Positions 34,587 to 45,295 of a stretch of DNA of 64,000 bases are shown here, piece by piece (the first letter of the stretch is position 1; every line of letters starts with the position of its first letter). The position numbers and the translations under genes are program-made. The notes beneath the pieces are model-generated. The model was not told the origin of the DNA, made no database searches, and saw nothing but the letters and a program-made list of their open reading frames with translations. The DNA comes from Ephydatia muelleri (taxonomy: Eukaryota > Porifera > Demospongiae > Spongillida > Spongillidae): the NCBI GenBank assembly GCA_013339895.1, contig JABACO010000017.1, positions 5,308,750 to 5,372,749 on the forward strand, given 5' to 3'.

Positions 34587-36300
34587 GGGATCGTTTCCGC
34601 GAAAAGGGACCTAGTGCATATGATAAAATTTGTTATAAAAATGCCTTACGTTTAAATCACTATAGCGTCCAAACTGTAAAGGCTATCAACTTTTTCATCA
34701 CTTCATAACACACCATTTCTGTATGTAGATCTATATTTTCGTGCCTTACACAAGCTCTGTGTCAACGTTATGAGACCTGATTACCCCATGGGGTTCGAAA
34801 CTGCCACATCTTCAGGTAGGAGCTTCCAATTCGTTTTAAATTCAGTGTGTACGTAGAGGGGTCCTGTCGCTATTGATTTTTTGGTTCGGTAATTTTTATG
34901 TTATTCGTTACGGAGATACAGCTGTGCAAAGTTAATGCACATTTCCTGCTCGATGAGTGCCATTATTGTATGCAACCCACGTTCCATTCTCCCAATCCAC
35001 AATACATTACGATAACTTCTTTGTTCCACCCATTCTCTGCCTAAAGCTAAGCTATAAGCTATAGCTGTTCGCAACAATTTTGCCTCACCCAGGCAGAGAG
35101 TTTATACCGGTGAATTAAAAGAAGAACACTTCTCGCTTCGCAAAACAATCGTACCAAATTGATGGTCTGAATGAATCGTTGCAGTATTCTTGCGCCTCCC
35201 ACGTCGCAAGGTGGCAGTATTCAACATGGCACAAGTAAGGCTATTTGCTACGCACTTTCATCATCCTCTAGTCATGCAATAAAGCTTCCAATTTGCTATT
35301 AGTATTGCCCTTGCTAAAATTCTTGTCACGCCCACTCAGCTACGCTAGCTTGCAATGACATCTGTCTTTTATTTTATTTTATTTTTATCTGTCTTTTATT
35401 TACAATTTTCAGCTCACGCATAACATGAACATGCACCCATGCTGGCTCACACAGCCTTATACACTTGAATTGTTGCGTACATAAACCTGTACACAATAAA
35501 CCAGTCGGATGATGATGACACACTCTTACACCACACTTTGTCACATGCATGGAATCTATTCCATTTAACTGTGTGCATTTTTGAGTGGGTGTATGTACTG
35601 AGCTTCTGTACCACTCTCTTAGTTTTTCCCCTGCATTTTTGCCGAAGCATTCCTTATAACAACTCCTCTTTGCGCAGGCTGGCCTGGGTTTCCCATATAA
35701 TTGGTTCTTCTTACATGACACAGAGCTCTCACATGCACATAAGTATGTGTAGCTACATGCAGCGTCCCATAGGATTGGACGACTGTACGTGCATCGTGTG
35801 CTCATAGGATTGGTCCTCTATTTGTGCATCTGATCCCCATACACAGGTACCTCATGTCCCTAGGATTGTTCTTTTGTACATGCATTGTGTCCCCATAGGC
35901 CGATATGATTGGTCTTTTGTACGTACATTTTGTCACTGTATATTGATCCTCTGTGTCCCATTGGATTGGTCTTTTGTGCTTGCATATACTTTACATCGTG
36001 TCCACCACTGTATACATGCATGTGGCAAAGAATAACACTATATTTACCGCAACATGCCTATATATTCCTATGCACTCACATAATCTTTCTCTAGTAGAGA
36101 AGTGTGTAATAAAGCTTTCTTATTTCACATAACCCTTGCTCAACTTGCTCAACTTCTTTATGCCAGATATTGTGGCTTATGCTGACTTCAAGTCTCTTTT
36201 TGCCCACACCATGCTTAGCCCATATGGAGTGCGTGAACATGCCCTCATACTGGTTCACACACCCTTATGTGTATATGTTGAACAAATGGCACTGTACAAT
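34587..36300 (+). repeat. Left inverted arm of the 8.1-kb element
   Basis: Inverted, diverged copy of about 40640-42663. It contains open frames of no recognised function. An AATAAAGCTT word near 36109 is mirrored in the other arm. Confidence 0.75.
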
Positions 36301-36316
36301 TCTTGAGTACATCACT

Positions 36317-36348
<32 letters not shown>

Positions 36349-36481
36349 AACACAACAATGGCAACACCATAACACTCTAATAATGATGGTACATCCAAAT
36401 ACATTGAAGTGTAAGGTCTGCCTAAGTGTAAGGTCTGCCTCAGAACGTTTCCTCTGCACAGTGTTCTATTCGATGAACAGC

Positions 36482-36618
36482 TCAAGAGGCAACTGACTCT
36501 ATTCTCAATTTCTGTACCCTGTTTTCATACTCACTGTGGTTTTCCTCTGTATTGTTGCTTGTAGTCTTATCTAAAAGTATACTTTTCCCCTCATCATTTA
36601 GAACTCTACGTTGCACCT
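36482..36618 (-). CDS. Putative last exon, unidentified
   Basis: On the minus strand an acceptor (gcttttacag) at about 36619 precedes VQRRVLNDEGKSILLDKTTS, then NNTEENHSEYENRVQKLRIE and a stop. A second short exon-like piece (IVLGQACG, between tgcag and gtaag) lies about 70-100 bases upstream. No family is recognised. If real, it is part of a gene carried inside the 8.1-kb element. Confidence 0.25.
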
Positions 36619-37561
36619 GTAAAAGCATTTGGGAGTCTGGCAACGGCAGAGTAATTACTAGCTTGCTAAGGTATGTCTGTGTAAACTTACCACAGGCCTG
36701 ACCCAACACAATCTGCAATGATAGGTAGGTACAATAATATTCATCGCCATAGGTAACAGCCTAACCTTACAAGCCAACAATACATTGCCGCATCATTAGT
36801 TGAATGCAGAGAATTCAACGAGTGTTATTGCCACTCCATCACATTTCTGTTCCTGGCCTAGCCTTCTCACAATTAGTGCAAAGTATTGTGCTCCCCATCC
36901 CGGCCTTGCTATACCCTATTAGGAGTACTTGAACACTCACTTCATTCCCTGCATACAACTAGTGTGACCTGCAACACTGTGTGCTGCCTCTTCTTGATGG
37001 AAAACGATGCACCACGCACATAAAGTTTATTGTTATTATTATTATGAAGGGTGATGTTCCTGCATTTGGCCTGTGTTGCTCCAGCATGGCCTGTGGCAAG
37101 TTTACACAGACATAAATAGCAAGTTAAAGTTTCATATTCATTATCCAACCCTACACCTCTCAAAAAACATTAAAGTGTCTTACATGAAGACCCATGGAAT
37201 CCCTTATGCATGTCCTCTATTCTCTTTAATTGTCTCAAGCAGTCCTATTGGGATATGATGTATCTACAAAGGACCAGTCCTATGGAGATGTACCTACATG
37301 TATGTCCCTCATGAGCTGTTCAATAGAATAGATCAAGAATACATGTGCAGAGAACACATTCAGTGTACCATCATTATTAGAGTGTTATTGTTTGTGCCAC
37401 ATGCATATATGTGTAAGTGTAGTTATGTTTGTGGATTTGTGTATGCTGTGGATAGGTTGCGTGATTTAAGCAGAGAAACTAAGCCAGTGTATGCCAATGC
37501 CGTCAAGCAGCCAGGTAACCCAGGCCTTGTCAGGGTGAAGGTTAAGTTGTGGTTAAAATTA

Positions 37562-39775
37562 GAGTGTCGTAGAGTGGTGTGAGCTCGCTGGTCATAGAGT
37601 GGTGTGAGCTCGCCGGTCTTAGAGTGGTGTAAGTTTCACAGGTTGTAGAGCGGTGTGAGCTAGCTGGTCATAGAGTGGTGTGAGCTCACTGGTCATAGGG
37701 TGGTGTGAGTTTCACTGGCTGTAGAGTGGTGAGAGTTCCACTGGTCGTTGAGTGGTGTGAGTTCCACTGGTGGTGATAGTTCGCTGGTCTTAGAGTGGGG
37801 TGGGTTCGCTGGTCATAGAGTGGTGTGAGCTCAGTCGTAGAGTGGTGTGAGCTTGCTGGTCGTAGAGTGGTGTGAGCTCACTGGTCGTAGAGTGGTGTGA
37901 GCCTGCTGGTCGTAGAGTGGTGTGAGCTCGCTGGTCGTAGAGTGGTGTGAGCTCGCTGGTCATATAGTGGTATGAGCTCGCTGGTCGTAGAGTGGTGTGA
38001 GTTTCACTGGTTGTAGAGTAGTGTGAGCTCGCTTGTCGTAGAGTAGTGTGAGTTTGCTGGTCGTAGAGTGGTGTGAGCTCGCTGGTCATAGAGTAGTTTG
38101 AGCTAGCTGGTCGTAGAGTGGTGTGAGCTTGCATGTTGTAGAGTGGTGTGAGCTCACTGGTCGTAGAGTGGAGTGAGCTCGCTGGTTGTAGAGTGGTATG
38201 AGCTCGCTGGTCGTAGAGTGGTCTGAGCTCGCTGGTCGTAGAGTGGTGTGAGCTCACTGGTTGAGAGTGGTATGAGCTCGCTGGTCGTAGAGTAGTGTGA
38301 GTTTGCTGGTCGTAGAGTGGTGTGAGCTCACTGGTTGAGAGTGGTATGAGCTCGCTGGTCGTAGAGTGGTATGAGCTTGCTGGTCGTAGAGTGGTGTGAG
38401 CTCACTGGTTGAGAGTGGTATGAGCTCTGGTGTGAGCTCTCTTGTCAGACTAGTGTGAGTTTGCTGATCATAGAGTGGTGTGAGCTTGCTAGTCGTAGAG
38501 TGGTATGAGTTCGCTGGTCGCAGAGTGGTGTGAGCTCGCTGGTCGTGAGCTCGCTGGTTGTAGAGTGGTGTGAGCTCGCTGGTTGGAGTGTGGTATGAGC
38601 TCGCTTGTCGTAGAATAGTGTGAGTTTACTGGTCATAGAGTGGTGTGAGCTCACTGGTTGATAGTGGTGTGAGATCGCTGGACATAGAGTAGTGTGAGCT
38701 AGCTGGTCGTAGAATGGTGTGAGCTTGCATGTTGTAGAGTGGTGTGAGCTCACTGGTCGTAGAGTGGTGTTAGTTCGCTGGTCGTAGAGTGGTGCGAGCT
38801 CACTGGTTGAGAGGGTGTGAGCTCGCTGGTCGTAGAGTGGTGTTAGTTCGCTGGTCGTAGAGTGGTGTGAGCTCGCTGGTCGTAGAGTGGTGTGAGCTCG
38901 CTGGTTGTGGAGTGGTGTGAGCTCCCTTGTCGTAGAGTAGTGTGAGTTTGCTGGTCGTAGAGTGGTGTGAGCTAGCTGGTCGTAGAGTGGTGTGAGCTCG
39001 CTGGTCATAGAGTGGTGTGAGCTCGCTCGTCGTAGAGTGGTGTGAGCTCGCTTGTCATAGAGTGGTGTGAGCTTACTGTTCATAGAGTGGTGTGAGCTTG
39101 CTGGTCGTAGAGTGGTGTGAGCGCACTGGTCGTAGAGTAGTGTGAGCTCACTGGTCATAGAGTGATGTGAGCTAGCTGGTCGTAGAGTGGTGTGAGCTCG
39201 CTGGTCATAGAGTGATGTGAGCTAGCTGGTTGAGAGCAGTATGAGCTCGCTGGTCATAGAGTGGCGTGAGCTTGTTGGTCGTAGAGTGATGTGAGCTTGC
39301 TGGTCGTAGAGTGGTGTGAGTTCTACTGGTCGTAGAGTGATGTGAGCTCGCTGTTCGTAGAGTGGTGTGAGCTCGCTGGTCGTAGAGTGGTGTGAGCTCA
39401 CTGGTCATTGAGTGGTGTGAGCTCGCTGGTCATAGAGTGGTGTGAGCTAGCTGGTCGTAGAGTGGTTTGAGCTCACTGGTTGTATAGTGGTGTGAGCTCG
39501 CTGGTCGTAGAGTGGTGTGAGCTAGCTGGTCGTAGAGTGGTGTGAGCTCACTGGTTGTATAGTGGTGTGAGCTCGCTGGTCGTAGAGTGGTGTGAGCTTG
39601 CTGGTCGTAGAGTAGTGTGAGCTTGCTGGTCATTGCTCGCAGGTTGTAGAATGATGTTAGCTCGCTGGTCATAGCGAGTCATAGAGTGGTGTGATTTCAC
39701 TGGTCATAGAGTGGTGTGATTTCACTGGTCATAGAGTGGTGAGTTCACTGGTCATAGAGTGGTGTGAAGTCGCTG
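37562..39775 (+). repeat. 25-bp minisatellite, about 88 copies
   Basis: The unit is about GTCGTAGAGTGGTGTGAGCTCGCTG with many point variants. Since 25 is not a multiple of 3, all frames are visited every three units. On the minus strand the unit is free of stops in all three frames and yields a 25-residue period (SELTPLYDQRAHTTLRPASS and so on). I treat these frames as by-products. Confidence 0.95.
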
Positions 39776-40178
39776 GAGATCACGGGGCCACTGGTGCAGT
39801 GCATGGCCAGGCTTTGGCAGTGCTCTCCACCACAGCCTGGGACCCAGAACCTGTGGGTTAAATAGCACTCTGCCCTCTTGTTTCACCTGCCAAAGTAGAA
39901 ACGCTGGCAAATCTCCTGGCCTGCATTGTGGGTGGCTCGCTCCATGTGCACCATATGGTGGAGTAGGACCTCCTGGTGTGGTGGTGAGCCTGCTTGGAAC
40001 TGGCTGTTGCTATGCATGAAAGGGCTGATGTGTGACACACCACACCAGCACGTCCTCCTTCAACACTTCCCAGCCGAGGTATGCAGCTTGTCCATAGCTG
40101 TGGCCTCCTGAAACTCTTATCAAATCAAATACCATCCCAAATTGTTGTCAATATGTTCACAGGTTCACATCCATAATT

Positions 40179-40439
40179 TTGTGTGTGCAGCACCCCAGTC
40201 ATAGCCTTGATTATGGCTCAGTTGTTGACCAACTCCTTACCCCATTAGATGACAGGTTGCTAGTTGGCCAGGTGACTAAGAAGGGCAGCACCAAGCAGCA
40301 GGTCTGGATCTCAGCTCCAGGAGGGAAGCCTGGAACATATTGCATTCAGATTGCACCCCAAACCGCTCTTGTGCTGGTTAAGTATGAACACATCATCTGC
40401 CAGCTCTTCGCACCCGATGGCAGCAGCCTTGAAGTATGA
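40179..40439 (+). CDS. Putative exon, unidentified
   Basis: After a tgtgtgcag acceptor (about 40191) the frame reads HPSHSLDYGSVVDQLLTPLD, later VTKKGSTKQQVWISAPGG and IAPQTALVLVKYEHIICQLF, ending in a stop. Composition looks protein-like, but no domain is recognised and no upstream exon is visible. It lies inside the 8.1-kb element, between the minisatellite and the right arm. Confidence 0.25.
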   Translation: MCVQHPSHSLDYGSVVDQLLTPLDDRLLVGQVTKKGSTKQQVWISAPGGKPGTYCIQIAPQTALVLVKYEHIICQLFAPDGSSLEV

Positions 40440-40639
40440 CAGCTCTTTTGGCACACTGCATTGGGCACTAATGCCAAGCTTAGGATTGGTTAGGATCATT
40501 CATTGCATGCATATGCTTACATCTCAGCCTTAGCAACGGACATGCACTGTACCTAGAAAGCTTAGTAATACTATGACATACACTGGTCATGAACATTAAA
40601 CTTGCTTTAGTACACCAGTACCTAAACTCTACCTTAGGG

Positions 40640-42663
40640 TACGTTCATGTACTCTGTGTGAGCTGAAAACTGTGTGGGCAAAAGGAGACCAAAGTTACTG
40701 CAAAGTGTTGCATACACCACATAGCTAAGTGGGGGAGGGGAGGGGGGGGGGGCTATAAAGAGTGATGAGGAGATGAGCAATACGACAAATAGGAAAACTT
40801 TATTACACATTTCTCCACTGACCAGAGAAAGATGATGTGAGTGCGTAGGAACTTAAAAACCTTACACATGTTGTGGTAGAATATAGTTATTCTTTGCAAC
40901 ATGTACAATGTGTGTGTACCTCTAGAGGACTATGAGGACATGATGTACATACAAATGATCAATCCTATGGTCACTATGCACACATCGAGGACCAATTCTT
41001 TGGGGACATGATGAATGTACAGTGGGCCAATCCTATATGTTGCCACATACCTATGTACATGTGAGGGCTCTATGTCATGTATGAAGAACCATCTATATGA
41101 GAAACTCAGCCTGTACAGAGAGGATTTTTATAAGGAATGCTTCTACAGGCAACAATGCCAAGGATTAAACTAAGAGAGTACAGAAGCTCAGTACATAAAC
41201 ACCCTCAAAAATGCACACAGTCAGATGATGGAATGCACATACATGTGCTGTGAGAGTGTGTCATCATCATCAGACTGGTTTATTGTGTGCCGCAAGTTCT
41301 GTATTCGTGAGTGTTGTGCAGAATATGAGTAGTGGTATAATGGTGGTTTGATTCCAACCAACTATCTCGGATACCATATAATGCTACAAGGCCTCTAGCA
41401 TATTCTCCCGGAGAACTGGTTTAAGGGGTCTATTTGTCACTGGAAGGCACTAGCACATACTGCTCAATTATGTAGTCAATAATACTTTATTGAGTCTACA
41501 TGATATTCCACGATAGCGCAAAATGCCTATTAATGACTACAAATGTATAGATCTAAAACAGTATTAATGACTACACAGTGTAGTCATTAATGCTGTTTTA
41601 GATCTATACATTTGTAGTCATTAATAGGTATTTTGTGCTATCGTGGAATATAATGTAGACTCAATAAAGTATTATTGACTACATAATTGAGCAGTATGTG
41701 CTAGTGCCTTCCAGTGACAAATAGACCCCTTAAACCAGTTCTCCGGGAGAATATGTTAGAGGCCTTGTAGCATTTTATGGTATCCGAGATAGTTGATTGG
41801 AGTCAAACACCATTATACCACTACTATATGCCATACGATGGTGTACAGGTTTATATACACACAAATGCATAAAGGTGTGTGAGCCAGCATGAGTGCACTG
41901 ATGTTTATGTACTATGCGTGAGCTGAAAGTGGTGTCATTGCAAGCGTAGCTGAGTGGACATGACAAAAATTTTAGCAAAGGCTACAGAAAATAGGAAATT
42001 TTTATTACATGACTAGAGGATGATGCAAGTGCGTAGCAAATACATGTATAGCCTTAGCGAGCCATGTTGAATTCGGCCATCTGAGACGTGGGAGGCGCAA
42101 GATTACTGCAATGACCATTCACTCAAATCCATTAATTTGGTACGATTGTCTTGCCAAGCAAGAAGTCCTTCTTTTCTTTTTTGAATTTTCGCTGTATGGG
42201 TGTTGCGAATGGCTAGCTTCGTTTTAGGCAGAGTATGGGTAGAGAATGGGTGGAACAAAGAAAGTTATCAAAATGTATTGTGCATTGGGAGAATGGAACG
42301 CGGGCTGCATGCAATAATTGTGCGAATCGAGCTGGAAATGTGCATTAACATTGCAAAGGTATATCTCCATAACGGATAAAGTACAAATTAACGAAAAGAA
42401 TACCTCAATAGCGACAGGACCCCTCTACGTACCCACCGAATTTAAAAACTCCTACCTGAAGATGTGGCATTTTTGAACCCCATGGGCTATCGGGTCTCAT
42501 AACATCGGCACAGAGCTTGCGCAAGACGCCAAATTATAACATGACATACTGAAATGAAGTATAGCAGGTACCGTTCAGAAGTTACAGCGATTTACATAAG
42601 GCATTTTTATAACAAATTTTATAATAATTATGCATTATGTCCCTTTTTCGCGGAAACGATCCC
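40640..42663 (-). repeat. Right inverted arm of the 8.1-kb element
   Basis: Inverted, diverged copy of 34587 to about 36300, with the palindrome at 41328-41825 inserted. Related arm fragments recur at 50400-50960 and 59100-59690. Confidence 0.75.
41328..41825. mobile_element. 498-bp near-perfect palindrome (fold-back MITE) with ATATG duplication
   Basis: The arms of about 248 bp meet at actacacagtgtagt (about 41577), with hardly any loop. The ends are AGTAGTGGTATAATGGTG and its complement. Direct repeats ATATG flank it (41323-41327 and 41826-41830). The mirror arm of the host element lacks this block, which confirms insertion. The arms differ by only a few bases. Confidence 0.92.
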
Positions 42664-42836
42664 ATATGCTACTTACATATACACGTACATTACACAATGT
42701 ATGTGAATTATGAGCTGGATGTTTCTAAATTAGCGCAACTTTTTAACACCCGTTTGATGTAAGACGTGGAAAATTTGGGTGGATATTACAATTTAGATAC
42801 TTCTCTACTCTTTTTCAAATATATATAATCTTATAT

Positions 42837-43101
42837 GGAATGTTCTATGAGAAAATGACCCTTGTGGATGTTTGTCAAGTTTTCAAATTTATTAATTTTC
42901 AGAACAAGCAATGGAAGTTGACCGTTGCCATTGAAATGTACACCTAATGAAAAATTCAGTGCTTTATTACTTCATGACGGATAGTCCAACTTTAAGTATG
43001 TAAGAGCCGTTTTGTAGAGGGTTTTAAGTACCTAGTAGAACATTAATAAATTTGAAAACTTGAAAAAAATCAACAAGGGTCATTTTCTCATACAATGTTC
43101 C
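42837..43101. mobile_element. 265-bp MITE with about 60-bp inverted ends
   Basis: The left end GGAATGTTCTATGAGAAAAT continues gacccttgt. The right end is its near-complement (ttttctcatacaatgttcc). ATAT flanks both sides (42833-42836 and 43102-43105). Confidence 0.8.
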
Positions 43102-43105
43102 ATAT

Positions 43106-43919
43106 GGGTCAGTTTCCAAGAAAATGAAAAGTGGCGTATATATATAAAAAGTTATTAAAATGCTTCGCGTTTGAATCACTAAAACTCCGTAAGGGTTTAA
43201 GCTATCAACTTCCTATTTTGAACACTTCGTGCCACACCACTTCTCTCTACGAAAATCGACTTTGGTGTCTTACCCTTGCTCCTTGCCGATGTTGCAAGGC
43301 ACAATACCCCGAGGGGTTCAGAATCCAGGTAGCTAGCTCCCTGCAGGAATATCCAAATCGCTTCAAATCGATATGCATGTAAAGGAGTCCTGTCACTATT
43401 GATTTCTGCAGATCGTTGATTTTTACCTCTTTCGTTATGGAGATACAGCAATGCAAAGTAAGTCCACGTTTCCTGCTCAAATCGCACCTTTCTCAGTCCC
43501 TGAACCGCTTCCATTCTCCCGAGTGGGGCTGAGAGAGGCGCGATTCGAGCGGGAAACGTGGACTTACTTTGCATTGCTGTATCTCCATAACGAAAGAGGT
43601 AAAAATCAACGATCTGCAGAAATCAATAGTGACAGGACTCCTTTACATGCATATCGATTTGAAGCGATTTGGACATTCCTGCAGGGAGCTAGCTACCTGG
43701 ATTTTGAACCCCTCGGGGTATTGTGCCTTGCAACATCAGCAAGGAGCAAGGGTAAGACACCAAAGTCGATTTTCGTAGAGAGAAGGGGTGTGGCACGACG
43801 TGTTTGAAATAGGAAGTTGATAGTATAAAACGTTACGGAGTTTTTGTGATTGAAATGTGAAGCATTTTTATAACTTTATATATATATATGCCACTTTTCA
43901 TTTTCTCGGAAACCGACCC
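43106..43919. mobile_element. 814-bp fold-back palindrome related to the 8.1-kb element's arms
   Basis: The ends are GGGTCAGTTTCC and GGAAACCGACCC, flanked by ATAT (43102-43105 shared with the neighbour, and 43920-43923). The two arms of about 390 bp are nearly identical around a short centre near 43505. The arm sequence is homologous to the outer arm of the 8.1-kb element (aaaatgctt-cgtttgaatcacta, tcctgtc-ctattgattt, ggagatacag). Mirror-image open frames on both strands (43197-43574 and 43451-43807) are by-products of the palindrome. Confidence 0.88.
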
Positions 43920-43923
43920 ATAT

Positions 43924-45290
43924 AATAATAATAATATCACACATATTGGGATCGCAATCTTGCTAGTCATCACAGTTGTCAAGTCCATCAATTCGATGTA
44001 GTAAAAGAGCATCTGGTTCACTTTTTTCTGGCATCTTTCATACGATGTTATGGGTTAATGTAATACATCCACGGCATATATAAACTGCTAAAAAGGGTTG
44101 GGTGAAGTATGCTTCATAGTTCTGAAGATAAAAGCTTTTTTTTTGTCTTGAAACGTCGTTTCCTTGCTTGCCAATAGACACAATGCTGTTAGTGTACACG
44201 TACATGCACAATGATGTACATGTATATTGCATGTATACCACGCACCCGGTTACAACGCTAACATCAAAGTGGTGCTTGCAAAATGTGTTCGGTGTGTCTG
44301 CCAGGATCTTTGCTGGTGCATCTAACCCAAAGGATGTCGTTAGGCTTCAGCCTACACTTTGCCGGATTGTGCATATCGAGCAATTCAATGAGATCTTGCA
44401 CATTGCTGCAATTAGATGATAAGTTTGTAGATAGCTAAACAAAGTGAAGCGTTTGTATATTAGCTGTGTATGAGAATCCATTGCTGTATTATGTCACTAT
44501 TAAAATGTAACGCATGCCTTGTTAAGTCAGATCGTGTTTGGTACCAATATAAGAGCTGTACAGCGTTCCCTTTCGCAGCTCCAAAAGAAATGCTTTTGCG
44601 AACGGATTGCACTAATTTAGCTTACAATGCCAAATCAGATTATATGCAATTTTTACACGTACATAGTTTGGCCTAATTGACATCGGTATAAAAATTATTT
44701 CACACGCCAATTTCTGCCACTGCTCAACTGATCAAATTTGGCCCATTGGTTGGAGCCAGTGAAACATCAGGTGGATTTAAAATTAGCTAGCAAACTGATG
44801 TATTTTTACAGTAACTGTGTAGGCAAATTTAGATTGTATAGTAAATGATCAAGACCATCTGAAACTAAATTGAAATAGTGACTAAGTATATAAATAAATG
44901 GCTATCACGTTAATCCTAAGGGTAAAAGTTAAGCGCAAATTGTTTATTGCTTTCCATTAATTTGCCTCAATGGTGACGTTATTGCAGCTCAAACTCATGA
45001 AATAGTTCAATTAAATTTATAACGAGCATAGTTTTATTTTGATTACATAACATAATTACCATTTCATTAATATTTGTTAAATCATATCAATAAACTGATT
45101 TTAACTGTTTGATTTGTGTTGAAGCTTTAAATTCATTTTCACTGCCTTTATCTGAGTAATGAATACACCGAAATTTATTTTATCACGTCATAATTGGAGT
45201 AATAATAATTCAATGACATTGTTCTCATTCAGCAACACCAGGGTAGCACTAGTCATGTTACTTTGTTTTGTTCTGCATACTGCATGCACA
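43924..45290. other. No gene seen; upstream region of the TRAF-like gene
   Basis: AT-rich DNA with short motifless frames. A first exon for the TRAF-like gene may lie here, but I could not identify it. Confidence 0.4.
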
Positions 45291-45295
45291 ACATA

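Larger units (their letters stand above)
34587..42663. mobile_element. 8.1-kb element with about 1.5-kb inverted terminal arms and satellite core
   Basis: The ends are GGGATCGTTTCCGCG (34587) and its reverse complement (to 42663), each flanked by ATAT (34583-34586 and 42664-42667). Homology between the arms continues inward: 34587 to about 36300 against about 40640 to 42663. It is diverged but collinear, with shared phrases about Gcaggacccctctacgta, gtggaacaaag and caatcctat. The right arm is interrupted by a 498-bp palindrome. The core holds a 25-bp minisatellite (37562-39775) and two short possible exons, but no recognised transposase. Long arms with repetitive cores occur in fold-back/Galileo-type elements; membership in any named superfamily is not shown here. 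Confidence 0.75.

Noticed and set aside
37790-39672. Several long minus-strand frames rich in Ser, His and Thr
   Set aside because: They are the translation of a 25-bp minisatellite whose unit lacks stops in all frames. No start context or splice signals support a gene, so they are listed only as a repeat.
34587-42663. Polinton (Maverick), suggested by the long inverted arms
   Set aside because: The length is half that of a typical Polinton, the ends differ, and no polymerase, packaging ATPase or capsid gene is recognisable.
43197-43807. Two matching frames on opposite strands (125 and 118 codons)
   Set aside because: They are mirror images produced by the palindrome, with no domain or codon signal.
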